A DNA stretch of 64,000 nucleotides from contig NZ_CP042412.1 of assembly GCF_007954505.1 (NCBI RefSeq), forward strand, positions 1,426,001 to 1,490,000. Reading direction: 5' to 3'. Source of the stretch: Microbacterium sp. CBA3102. GTDB lineage: Bacteria; Actinomycetota; Actinomycetes; Actinomycetales; Microbacteriaceae. Positions 8,559 to 17,300 of the stretch are shown here, piece by piece; position 1 is the stretch's first letter; every line of letters starts with the position of its first letter. The notes beneath the pieces are model-generated. The model did not search any database. It was not told the origin of the DNA and saw only the letters and a program-made list of their open reading frames with translations. Made by a program: the position numbers and the translations under genes.

Positions 8559-10238
8559 ATGCGCAAGATCCTCAACGACCCTCAGGCGTTCGTCGACGAG
8601 ACGCTGGAGGGCATCCTCCTCGCCCACCCCGATGAGCTGCGGGCCGTCACCGCAGATCGGCGGGCGTTGGCGCGTACGGATGCGCCGGCGCCGGGGCGGG
8701 TCGGCATCGTCACCGGTGGCGGGTCAGGACACCTGCCGTTCTTCCTCGGCTACGTCGGGCGCGGGCTGTGCTCGGCGGTCGCCGTGGGGAACGTCTTTTC
8801 CTCGCCGAGCTCCTCCCAGATCCACGCGGCTTCGGTGGCCGTGCACTCCGACGCCGGGCTCCTTTACCTGTATGGCAACTACGGTGGCGATGTGCTGAAC
8901 TTCGACACCGCGGCCGAGCGCTGCCGCGCTGAGGGCATCGAGGTGCGCACGGTGCTCGGGGCGGACGACATCCAGTCCGCGCCGCGTGAACGCGCGGAGT
9001 CTCGCCGCGGTGTCGCCGGACTCGTGCTCGTCTACAAGGTCGCCGGGGCGATGGCCGACCGCGGTGCGTCCCTCGACGAGGTCGAGCGCGTCACTCGTAA
9101 GGCGTCGGATGCGACCCGGACGATGGGCGTCGGCCTGTCGCCGACCGTGCTTCCTGCAGCGGGTGAGGAGACGTTCACGCTCGACGAGGGGGAGATGGAG
9201 ATCGGCGTCGGTATTCACGGAGAGCGCGGCAGCCATCGCGGCCCTCTTGAGCCGGCGGATGCGATCACCGACCGGTTCCTCACCGAGATCGGCACCGAAC
9301 TCGACCTCACCGAGGGGCGGCGCGTGGCCGTGCTCGTGAACGGCCTTGGCTCGACGCCGCTCGAGGAGCTGTACGTGATGTACCGCCGAGTGCACCGCAC
9401 GCTGACGGATGCCGGGGTGGCCATCGGCTACCGACTGGTCGGCGAGTACGTCACGAGTCTGGAGATGGCCGGAGCCTCGCTGTCGATCATGCAGCTCGAT
9501 GACGAGCTGGAAGAGCTGCTGCAGGACCCTGCCGGGTCACCGTTCTTCCGACAGGGGGCAGCGCCGGTGGGGGACGTCCTCACGACCGCGACCGCCGTCG
9601 GCGAAGAAGCGGCCACTGTCGATGTGACCCTGGCCGGATCCCGCAGCGCTCTTCGCGATCTGCTGCTCGCTGTACTGCCGCAGATGGAGCGGCACCGCGA
9701 AGAGCTCCGCGCCCTGGATGCCGCTCTCGGCGACGGAGACCTCGGCGTCACGGTCGCCGTCGGTGGTGCCGCAGTGGCGGATGCCTTGCGCAGCCTCCCG
9801 GATGATCTCGACGCACGCAGCATCCTGCGCGTGGCGGGTGATGCCTTCGCCACAGCGAACCCCTCGACGTTCGCTGCTCTGATCGGAAGCGGCCTGATCG
9901 CGGCGGGGGAGCACGTCCCGCCGGGGGCTCACCTCGACCGTGCGGGTCTCGTCGATGTCGTGCAGACGGCAGCGACGAGGATCGGCGCGCAGGGCGGTGC
10001 TGCGCGCGGCGACAAGACCGTGATCGATGTGCTCCTCCCCATCGCCGAGGCGCTCGATGCCGGAGCGGGGGCCGCCGAAGTATCGGCGGCGGCACTCGCC
10101 GCGGTCGCCGAGAGCGCGGGCTGGCAGTCGCGACGTGGTCGCGCGGGGTGGCAGCAGGAGCGCTCAGTGGGTCATGCGGATCCCGGCTCTGTCGCGGTCG
10201 CGCGCTTCGTCGAGGAAGTCGTGCGCGCCACCAGCTGA
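8559..10238 (+). CDS. Fused dihydroxyacetone-kinase-type protein, DhaK + DhaL
   Basis: 559 residues; the ATG at 8559 lies one base after the previous stop. Residues 1-330 are a DhaK domain: TGGGSGHLPFFLGYVG substrate loop, YGNYGGDVLNFD, and the His that binds the ketone covalently, in GIHGERG (His220). Residues 355-555 are a DhaL ATPase domain with the Mg-binding LGDGDLGVT and the GDKT motif. Fused ATP-dependent enzymes of this build phosphorylate dihydroxyacetone or ketotetroses such as erythrulose. In the usual GHEP motif Glu is replaced by Leu (GHLP), which could reflect a different substrate. It is the last gene of the operon. Confidence 0.9.
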   Translation: MRKILNDPQAFVDETLEGILLAHPDELRAVTADRRALARTDAPAPGRVGIVTGGGSGHLPFFLGYVGRGLCSAVAVGNVFSSPSSSQIHAASVAVHSDAGLLYLYGNYGGDVLNFDTAAERCRAEGIEVRTVLGADDIQSAPRERAESRRGVAGLVLVYKVAGAMADRGASLDEVERVTRKASDATRTMGVGLSPTVLPAAGEETFTLDEGEMEIGVGIHGERGSHRGPLEPADAITDRFLTEIGTELDLTEGRRVAVLVNGLGSTPLEELYVMYRRVHRTLTDAGVAIGYRLVGEYVTSLEMAGASLSIMQLDDELEELLQDPAGSPFFRQGAAPVGDVLTTATAVGEEAATVDVTLAGSRSALRDLLLAVLPQMERHREELRALDAALGDGDLGVTVAVGGAAVADALRSLPDDLDARSILRVAGDAFATANPSTFAALIGSGLIAAGEHVPPGAHLDRAGLVDVVQTAATRIGAQGGAARGDKTVIDVLLPIAEALDAGAGAAEVSAAALAAVAESAGWQSRRGRAGWQQERSVGHADPGSVAVARFVEEVVRATS

Positions 10239-10324
10239 GGGCCGGAAGGAGAACTCCGCGGAGCCGTGCAGCACCGAGGTCGTCGAGGTCCGTTTCCTGC
10301 AGTCCCGCGGGCTTTCGGCGCCGC

Positions 10325-11101
10325 CTATTCGACCGGTAGGTGCGGTGGGTGCGCGAGGATTCCGCCCCGCATGGTGGCCGGACGCTTCACGGTGACCCCT
10401 GCTTCTTCGGCGATCAGAGCTCCCGCTGCCCAGTCGAACTCGTACAGGTCGGTCTCGATGAAGGCGTCGACACTGCCTTCCGCGACCAGACACAGTCCGA
10501 GTGCGGCAGAGCCGACACTGCGCAGATCCGTGAACGCCGCCATGCGCGCCGGGAGCTCGGCGAGCTGCCGTATCCGCTGCTCGGGGTCGTAGGAGAATCC
10601 GACGGCGAGAAGCACCGGTGTCGCGCCGGCGGCTGGTCCGTGGAGCCGCCGACGGGTGTCGCCCGATGTCCGGTATGCCCCCAGCCCCACCCCCGCGGAG
10701 TAGATGAGGTCGAGCTCCGGAGCATGCACCACACCGGCGAGCCAGGCGCCGGAGCGCACATCCTGTACGGCGACGGAGGACCCGTAGTGCGGCAGCCCGC
10801 GCACGAAGTTCGAGGTGCCGTCGAGGGGATCGATCGACCAGCGGAGCGCGGAGCCGGAGCCGGTGGTCGCGTACTCCTCTCCGGACACCTCGTCGTCGGG
10901 GCGGTGCGCGGCGAGGGCAGCGCGGATCGCGCGTTCGGCACGCAGGTCGATCTCGGTGACCACGTCGCCCGAGGCCCCCTTCGTGCGGAGTCCGAGGTGA
11001 TCGGACGACGCATCGCGTTCACGGGCGGCCTCGGCGAGCACATCGGCTCCAGCTGCGGCGGCCGCGAGGGCGACGTCGAGCAGGTCGGATGCAGACGGCA
11101 T
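10325..11101 (-). CDS. Inositol monophosphatase family protein
   Basis: 258 residues, normal for the family. The metal-binding motifs are present in order: GEE, then WSIDPLDGTSNFVRG, then EFDWAAGALIAEEAG near the C terminus. It should be a Mg-dependent phosphatase acting on inositol phosphate, histidinol phosphate or a similar ester. It converges on the DhaKL gene across an 86-base gap and is probably transcribed alone. A link to the sugar operon is possible but not shown. Confidence 0.88.
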   Translation of the reverse strand: MPSASDLLDVALAAAAAGADVLAEAARERDASSDHLGLRTKGASGDVVTEIDLRAERAIRAALAAHRPDDEVSGEEYATTGSGSALRWSIDPLDGTSNFVRGLPHYGSSVAVQDVRSGAWLAGVVHAPELDLIYSAGVGLGAYRTSGDTRRRLHGPAAGATPVLLAVGFSYDPEQRIRQLAELPARMAAFTDLRSVGSAALGLCLVAEGSVDAFIETDLYEFDWAAGALIAEEAGVTVKRPATMRGGILAHPPHLPVE

Positions 11102-11163
11102 GGCGATATTGATCCTCCCGTGGGCGATCCTCCAGCGTAGCGTCGGCGACCCCAGGAGTCGGC

Positions 11164-11247
11164 TCAGGCGCGATCGTGGAGCGAGATCCGGTACCCGTCG
11201 GGGCCGGCGAAGGTGAGAGTCCGCCCGAAGGGACTGCCGATCCGGCC
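11164..11247 (-). pseudogene. C-terminal remnant of a VOC (glyoxalase/dioxygenase-fold) gene
   Basis: Reading leftwards from an in-frame TAG at 11248-11250, 27 codons give GRIGSPFGRTLTFAGPDG, then YRISLHDRA and a stop at 11164-11166. This is the familiar C-terminal strand of VOC-superfamily proteins (PFGRT-x-TF-x-DPDGY). There is no start codon in the fragment and the rest of the domain is missing; only 13 bases separate the TAG from the end of hmuV. It looks like the tail of a gene deleted by rearrangement. Confidence 0.7.
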
Positions 11248-11263
11248 CTAGCCGCGCCGCGGA

Positions 11264-12043
11264 TCAGCGCCGCGCGACGACCAGCGGAACCCCGGTCGCG
11301 GGGTGGGGGAACACATCGACGGCCTGGCCGTAGACCTGCTCGATCCGCTCGGCGCTCAGCACCTCGGACGCCGTGCCGGTCGCGGCGACCCGCCCGTCGG
11401 CGAGGAGCGTCACGCGGTCGGCGTGCGCGAGCGCGGCATTGAGATCGTGCAGCACGATGGCCACCGCGATCCCGGCGTCCGCACGCGTCCGGATCAGCCG
11501 CATGACGTCTTCGTGGTGCTTCAGGTCGAGCGCCGCGGTCGGCTCGTCGAGCAACAGGATGCCGGTGCTCTGGGCGATCACGCGGGCGAGGGCGACCCGG
11601 GCGCGCTCACCTCCCGACAGCGACGGCACCGCGCGCGCACGGAGTGCCGTCACCTCGGTCTGCGCCATCGCGGAGGACACCAGATCGTCGTCTTCCTCGG
11701 CCGCGGACGTGCGCGCCCAGGGGGTCCGGCCCATCCGCACGACCTGCTCTGCGCTGAAGGGGAACGTGACGGTGTTCTCCTGCAGGAGCACGGCACGCTG
11801 CCGGGCGAGCATGCGCGGTGTGACCCGGTCGAGGGGGCGGCCATCGAGCTCGACCGTGCCCGCGTGCGCGGCGACATCTCCGGCGAGGACTCCGAACAGC
11901 GTGGACTTGCCCGCACCGTTCGGTCCGACGAGGGCGTGGATCTCTCCGCTGTGGATGTCGATGGACGCATCGTCGAGGATCGTCCGCCCTTCGCCGACGC
12001 GCACCGTGAGCCCCGCCCCGCGGAGCCGGACGGTCACGCCCAT
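11264..12043 (-). CDS. hmuV: Heme ABC transporter ATP-binding protein
   Basis: 259 residues from the ATG at 12041-12043. The larger open frame upstream is only a shadow of the permease gene. Walker A GPNGAGKST, signature LSGGERARVALARV, Walker B ILLLDEP and the switch His in VLHDLNAAL are all intact. The QENTVTFPFSAEQVVRMGR stretch and the C-terminal VYGQAVDVFPHPATG are typical of HmuV. It drives import of heme with HmuU; the genes overlap by ten bases and form one iron-regulated operon with hmuT. Confidence 0.93.
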   Translation of the reverse strand: MGVTVRLRGAGLTVRVGEGRTILDDASIDIHSGEIHALVGPNGAGKSTLFGVLAGDVAAHAGTVELDGRPLDRVTPRMLARQRAVLLQENTVTFPFSAEQVVRMGRTPWARTSAAEEDDDLVSSAMAQTEVTALRARAVPSLSGGERARVALARVIAQSTGILLLDEPTAALDLKHHEDVMRLIRTRADAGIAVAIVLHDLNAALAHADRVTLLADGRVAATGTASEVLSAERIEQVYGQAVDVFPHPATGVPLVVARR

Positions 12044-13107
12044 CCTCCCGAGCGACGGCGCGTGCGCACGAGCAGCCACAGGAAGAACGGCCCGCCCACG
12101 AGCGAGGTGATCATGCCGATGGGGAGATCTGCGAGCGGCACCGCGGTGCGGGCGACCAGGTCGGCGACCGCGATGAGCAGCGCGCCGCCGAGTGCCGAGG
12201 CGACCACGAGCGGGAGGTGGGCGGGGCCGATCATCATGCGCATCAGGTGCGGCACCACGAGCCCGGCGAAGCCGATGATCCCGGCGAACGCGACCGCCGC
12301 GCACACCAGCAGCGCGACGGTCACGATGACCACCACCCGCAGCAGCTCGACGTTCACGCCGAGGTGTCGTGCGGTGCGCTCGCCGAGGGCGAAGAGGTCC
12401 AGGCCGGGCGCCACGATCAGGGCGACGACCACGCCGATCAGGACGAGCGGCGCCACGAGCTGGATGTTCGACCACAGCGCGCCGTTCAGCGAGCCGAGCT
12501 GCCAGAACACGATCTGCTCGCGGGTCGATGTCGTGCCGAGGAACGTGAAGAACGCCATGCCCGCGCCGGCGATCGCATTGATCGCGATACCGGTGAGCAG
12601 GAGGGTCACGACCTCGGTGCGTCCGCCGGACCGGCTGATGAAGTACACCGAGAACACCGCGACCAGGCCCCCGAGGAACGCGAAGGCGGGCGTCGTCCAC
12701 ATCCCGAACGTCGCCAGCCCGAAGGTGATGCTCGCGGCTGCACCGAGAGCCGCGCCCGAGGAGACCCCGACCACGCCGGCGTCCGCGAGCGGGTTGCCGA
12801 AGATCGCCTGCATGAGCACACCCGAGACGGCGAGGGCGGCACCGACCAGCAGGCCGAGCACGATGCGCGGCATCCGCAGGGTGAAGATCACGCCGTAGTC
12901 GGTGGATGCCGCCGGAGCCCACGCCGAGTCGATCCCGATGCCGCGCAGCAGCACCCCGACCAGCGAGGTGGGGGACAGGTCGTACTGCCCGCTCGTGATC
13001 GACACGATGCACGTGATCGCGAGCGCGACGACCAGGCCGACCGTCACCAGCGTGAAGCGCAGGCCCCGATGCCTGGTCGGAGTCGGGGTGACGACCTCGC
13101 CGGTCAC
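12034..13107 (-). CDS. hmuU: Heme ABC transporter permease (FecCD family)
   Basis: 357 residues from the GTG at 13105-13107, which overlaps the hmuT stop (GTGA). Upstream extension of the frame only reads through hmuT out of frame. FecCD-family features: R(M)PRIVLGLLVGAALAVSGV near residues 70-90, NPLADAGVVGVSSGAALGA, and the coupling-helix region GIIGFAGLVVPHLMRMMIG. About ten membrane segments are expected. It forms the heme channel as a homodimer with HmuV. Confidence 0.93.
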   Translation of the reverse strand: MTGEVVTPTPTRHRGLRFTLVTVGLVVALAITCIVSITSGQYDLSPTSLVGVLLRGIGIDSAWAPAASTDYGVIFTLRMPRIVLGLLVGAALAVSGVLMQAIFGNPLADAGVVGVSSGAALGAAASITFGLATFGMWTTPAFAFLGGLVAVFSVYFISRSGGRTEVVTLLLTGIAINAIAGAGMAFFTFLGTTSTREQIVFWQLGSLNGALWSNIQLVAPLVLIGVVVALIVAPGLDLFALGERTARHLGVNVELLRVVVIVTVALLVCAAVAFAGIIGFAGLVVPHLMRMMIGPAHLPLVVASALGGALLIAVADLVARTAVPLADLPIGMITSLVGGPFFLWLLVRTRRRSGGWA

Positions 13108-14210
13108 TTCGCGGGCTCGGGCGCGTACAGGGCGCGGGCCAGGGCGCCGATCACGTCGGCGGTGCGCGGACCGAAGCTGAGGATCTCGCTGTCGGCCATG
13201 TCGATCACGCGACGGTGTGCTCCGGCGGGTGTCTGAGCCACGGCGGGGATCCGCTCGATCAGCCCGTCGATGCCACCGACGGATTCGAGCCCGTCGGTCA
13301 TCATCACCAGCACGTCGGGCTGCGCGGCGACGAGGGCTTCGGCCGTCAGGGGCTTCATGCCCTCCCATCCGATCTCGGCGGCGACGTCGACTCCGCCGAC
13401 CGCGTCGATCAGCGAGTCGGCCCCGGAGTCCTCGCCGAAGATGTAGTACACGTTCGCGCTGCCGCGGACGTAGAGGAAGAGCATGCGGGCGCGATCCGCT
13501 TCGTCGGCGGGCACCACCTCGGAGATCTCGGCCAGCGTCTCATCGACCGCGGCATCGAGCCGCGCGATGAGCGCCTCGCCCCGGCTCGGGACCCCGAGGG
13601 CTGTCGCGATCTCGGTGACCAGCTCGTCGGTGGTGTCGAGCCGCCGGTCGCTGGAGATGACCACGACCGCGATGCCCGCGTCGCGCAGCTGCTGGCGCAC
13701 CTCCTTCGGGCCGATCGTCGTGTCGGTGAGGATGACGGTCGGGGACAGTTCGAGGATCGCCTCGGCATTGAGCGTGTGGCCGGTCTTCGTGACGACCGGG
13801 AGGTCTTCCGTGCCCACGAAGTCGGTCGACGCGTCGCGCCCGACGACCTGATCGCCGAGACCGAGAGCGAACACGGTCGACGCGATCGTGCCCGAGATGT
13901 CGATCGGCAGGATGCGGTCGACGTCGGTGATCTCGACATCCCGGCCTTCGCCGTCGGTCACCGTCACCGGTAGGTCCGGCGCGGTGTCATCATCGACGGC
14001 GTCGATCGCGTGGCTGGAGAGGCACGCGGTGGAGGGGCCTTCATGTCCGCGCACGTCGTCGATCAGGCCGAGGGACGCGAGGGGCGTGGATGCCTGCGGG
14101 CACGTGTCCTCCACGGCGAGAGGGGGTGCGGCGGTGGCTCCCGGCTCGGCGCACGCGGTGAGCCCGGCGGCGAGGGCGGCGACGAAGAAGACGGCGATGA
14201 CGCGGCGCAT
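13104..14210 (-). CDS. hmuT: Heme/hemin ABC transporter substrate-binding lipoprotein
   Basis: 368 residues. Signal peptide with lipobox LTAC (Cys20), a spacer of about 70 residues rich in Asp and Ala, then a type III periplasmic-binding domain beginning DILPIDISGTIASTVFALGL. The HmuT-type features GHTLNAEAILELSPTVILTD and the FGPRTADVIGALARALY tail are present. It should accept heme from surface proteins such as the HtaA protein encoded divergently and hand it to HmuUV. A DtxR/IdeR box begins at the start codon itself, so the mRNA is either leaderless or very short-leadered; no good ribosome-binding site precedes the ATG. Confidence 0.92.
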   Translation of the reverse strand: MRRVIAVFFVAALAAGLTACAEPGATAAPPLAVEDTCPQASTPLASLGLIDDVRGHEGPSTACLSSHAIDAVDDDTAPDLPVTVTDGEGRDVEITDVDRILPIDISGTIASTVFALGLGDQVVGRDASTDFVGTEDLPVVTKTGHTLNAEAILELSPTVILTDTTIGPKEVRQQLRDAGIAVVVISSDRRLDTTDELVTEIATALGVPSRGEALIARLDAAVDETLAEISEVVPADEADRARMLFLYVRGSANVYYIFGEDSGADSLIDAVGGVDVAAEIGWEGMKPLTAEALVAAQPDVLVMMTDGLESVGGIDGLIERIPAVAQTPAGAHRRVIDMADSEILSFGPRTADVIGALARALYAPEPAK

Positions 14211-14228
14211 TAGGCAAGGCTATCCTAA
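14210..14228. promoter_or_regulatory. DtxR/IdeR iron box upstream of hmuT
   Basis: TTAGGCAAGGCTATCCTAA matches the 19-base DtxR/IdeR consensus TTAGGTTAGGCTAACCTAA at 16 of 19 positions. It abuts the hmuT start codon, so bound regulator would block transcription of hmuTUV when iron is plentiful. Confidence 0.85.
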
Positions 14229-14277
14229 AACTTGACGAGCCTCGATCGGCACCTCTACGCTCAGGATCAGTGCTTAC

Positions 14278-14296
14278 TTAGCTAAGCCTAACCAAA
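14278..14296. promoter_or_regulatory. DtxR/IdeR iron box upstream of htaA
   Basis: TTAGCTAAGCCTAACCAAA matches the 19-base DtxR/IdeR consensus at 15 of 19 positions. It lies 77 bases before the htaA start codon and 49 bases from the hmuT box, suggesting that each divergent promoter has its own operator. Confidence 0.8.
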
Positions 14297-14372
14297 ACCC
14301 ATCCGTCGCCCGACCGCATTGCGGCACCGTCGGCACACGTGATCTTCTGCGTGCCCGGAGCCGTGGAGAATC

Positions 14373-17300
14373 GTGAACGCCATAGCCACCGCATCCTCAG
14401 GGAGCACTCGCCTACGCGTGCTGCTCGCCGCTTTCGTCTCCTTCCTTCTCGTCGCGGCCGGTGCGGTGATCGTCCCGCCCGCGCACGCCGACGGCGCCAC
14501 GGTCACGGCGTCGGTCTCTTCCGCCGATACGTCGGGGGTGCGCGTGCAGGTGCAGGCCGACGGGCTGCCCGATGTCGCGGGCGCCTACGCGGCCCTGATC
14601 GTCACCGGCACGGAAGGTGGGCTCAGCGGTGGGGGCGGATACGCCGCGTTCGTGATGCCCGTCGTCGCCGGAGGGGCGAGCACGTTCACGCTCGAGGCAC
14701 CGGCAGGCTCGCTCGATCGGACGAAGTCCTACGAGGTGCTCGTGTGGCAGAAGCACTCGAACCCGGACGCGACGACGATCTACGGACGCGGTGAGGTCGC
14801 GATCTCCGCGGGGCAGTGGGATGCCGTGTTCGGCCCCGTGCCCACCGACCCGGGCACGGATCCGGGGACGGATCCTGGTACCGATCCCGGTACCGATCCG
14901 GGGACTGACCCGGGAACGGATCCGGGAACGGATCCGGGGACTGATCCCGGTACCGATCCGGGGACTGACCCTGGTACGGATCCGGGGACCGACCCTGGTA
15001 CGGACCCGGGGACCGACCCCGGTACGGACCCGGGCACGACCCCGCCGACCGACGCGTCGCTCGAGGTGTTCCTTGCCGACGGCACCACTCCGGCGGGGAA
15101 TGCCGCCTTCGAGGCCGGCGACAAGATCGTCGTGAAGGGCTCGGGCTACGACCCGGCGGCCAACGTCGGCGGGCGCGGCGTGCCGATCCCCAAGGACCTT
15201 CCGCAGGGCACCTACGTCGTGTTCGGCAACTTCGCCTCGACATGGCAGCCGTCCACCGGTGCCGCGTCCTCGACACGCTCCGTGGGGGCGCAGGTCTGGG
15301 CGCTCTCCGAGGACGTGCTGAACCAGGTGCCGTCCCCGTATCACGGTGCGATCCGCGCGCAGTGGGTCGACATCGCGGACGACGGCACGTTCCAGGCGAC
15401 CCTGACGCTGAAGGACGCGTCCGCGACTCCGGGCTCGTACGGCGTCTACACCTACGCGGCCGGAGGCGTGGTCAACGTCGATCAGGAGCGCAGCGTCGCA
15501 CTGAACTACGCCGAGACCGCCACTCTCACCGCCACGGTGAAGAGCGCGAGCGCGAAGGATGGGCTCGCGGTCGAGGCGAAGGCATCGAAGCTCGGCGCCA
15601 TCACGGGTGCCTACGTCGCGCTGATCGAGGCGGGAACCGAGGCGGAGGTCACCACCGGCGGCGGATTCCTCGCGATGCAGTACGTGCGCGGCATCTCCGG
15701 CGGCGTGTTCACCGTCGACCTCACAGCCGCTGCCTCCACGCTCGACCGCACGAAGTCCTACGAGGTGATCGTCTGGAAGCAGCACACGATGCCGAACGCC
15801 GACACCCTGCACGCCCGCGACGCGGTCACGATCAGCGACGCCGAGTGGGATGCGCTCACCGCCCCGACGTTCACCCCGTCGCTCGAGGTCTTCCTTGCCG
15901 ACGGCACCACGCCGGCCGGGAGTGCCGCCCTCGCGGCCGGCGACAAGATCGTCGTGAAGGGCTCGGGCTACGACCCGGCGGCCAACGTCGGCGGCCGTGG
16001 CGTGCCGATCCCGAAGGATCTTCCGCAGGGCACCTACGTGGTCTTCGGCAACTTCGCCGCGGACTGGAAGCCGTCGGAGGGCGCTTCCTCCGCGAACCGC
16101 TCGGTCGCGGCGCAGGTGTGGGCGCTCGCCGAGGGCGTACTGAACCAGGTCCCGTCGCAGTACCAGGGTGCGATCCGTGCGCAGTGGGTCGACATCGCCG
16201 ACGACGGCACTTTCGAGGCGACGCTGACGCTGAAGGATGCCGCCGCCACCCCCGGCTCCTACGGCGTCTTCACCTACGGCGCGGGTGGGGTCACCAATGC
16301 CGCGCAGGAACTCAGCGTGGCACTGAACTACGGCGACGCGGCGACTCTCGAGACCTCGGTGACCTCGGCGACCGCGAAGGACGGGCTGACGGTCAGGGCC
16401 GCGGCCACGAACCTCGGCGACATCCCCGGCGCGTACGCCGCTCTGATCGAGACCGGCACGGAGGCGGATGTCACGGCCTCCGGAGGATTCCTCGCGATGA
16501 CGTACGTGAGGGAGATCACGTACGGGGCGTTCGCGGTCGACCTCACGACGGCAGCGAAGAACCTCGATCGCACGAAGTCGTACGAGGTGATCGTGTGGAA
16601 GCAGCACTCCATGCCCACGGCCGACACGATCTACGCACGTTCGACGGTGGAGATCACCCCCGCGCAGTGGGATGCCCTGTTCGCGACGGTCGTCCCCCCG
16701 AAGCCCACGAAGCCGACGACCCCGCCGGCGAGCGTCCCCGGTGGGTCGCTCCGCTGGGCCATCTCGTCGTCGTTCGTGAACTACGTCACGGGTGACATCG
16801 CGCAGGGATCGATCACGGTCTCCGACGGGGCGACCCGATCGGGTGGTCAGTTCCAGTTCGGACAGTCGGTCGGCGGCGACTACGACCGTGCGACCGGTCT
16901 GGGGGGCGTCGTCTACCGCGGATCGGTGCGGTTCACCGGTCACCACGGTGTGCTCGACGTGACGGTTTCGAACCCGCAGATCCGCATCACTTCGGCGGGG
17001 GCGGCGACTCTCTCCGTGACGAGCGGCGGTGCGCAGGTGCCGTTCGCGACCCTCGACCTCTCCCGTGCCGCACGCACCACGGTCGACGGCGCCGTGACGT
17101 ACACCGCGGCCCCCGCCGCACTGACGGCCGCCGGACGGGACAGGGTCCTGGCCGGGTACTCGACCACGCTCAACCCGGTCACGTTCACGATCGGCTCGGT
17201 GGCCGCTGCTCCGTCCGGGACGACGGGCACCGTGGCTGCGGCTGCCGTGAAGGCCAAGACGACCCTGCCCGCTGCCCCACCGGCATCGGACGGCATCGAC

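Noticed and set aside
14847..15038. 12-base tandem repeats considered as a CRISPR or minisatellite
   Set aside because: Units are contiguous, in frame and encode DPGT with synonymous variation, so this is a protein repeat; no spacers are present.
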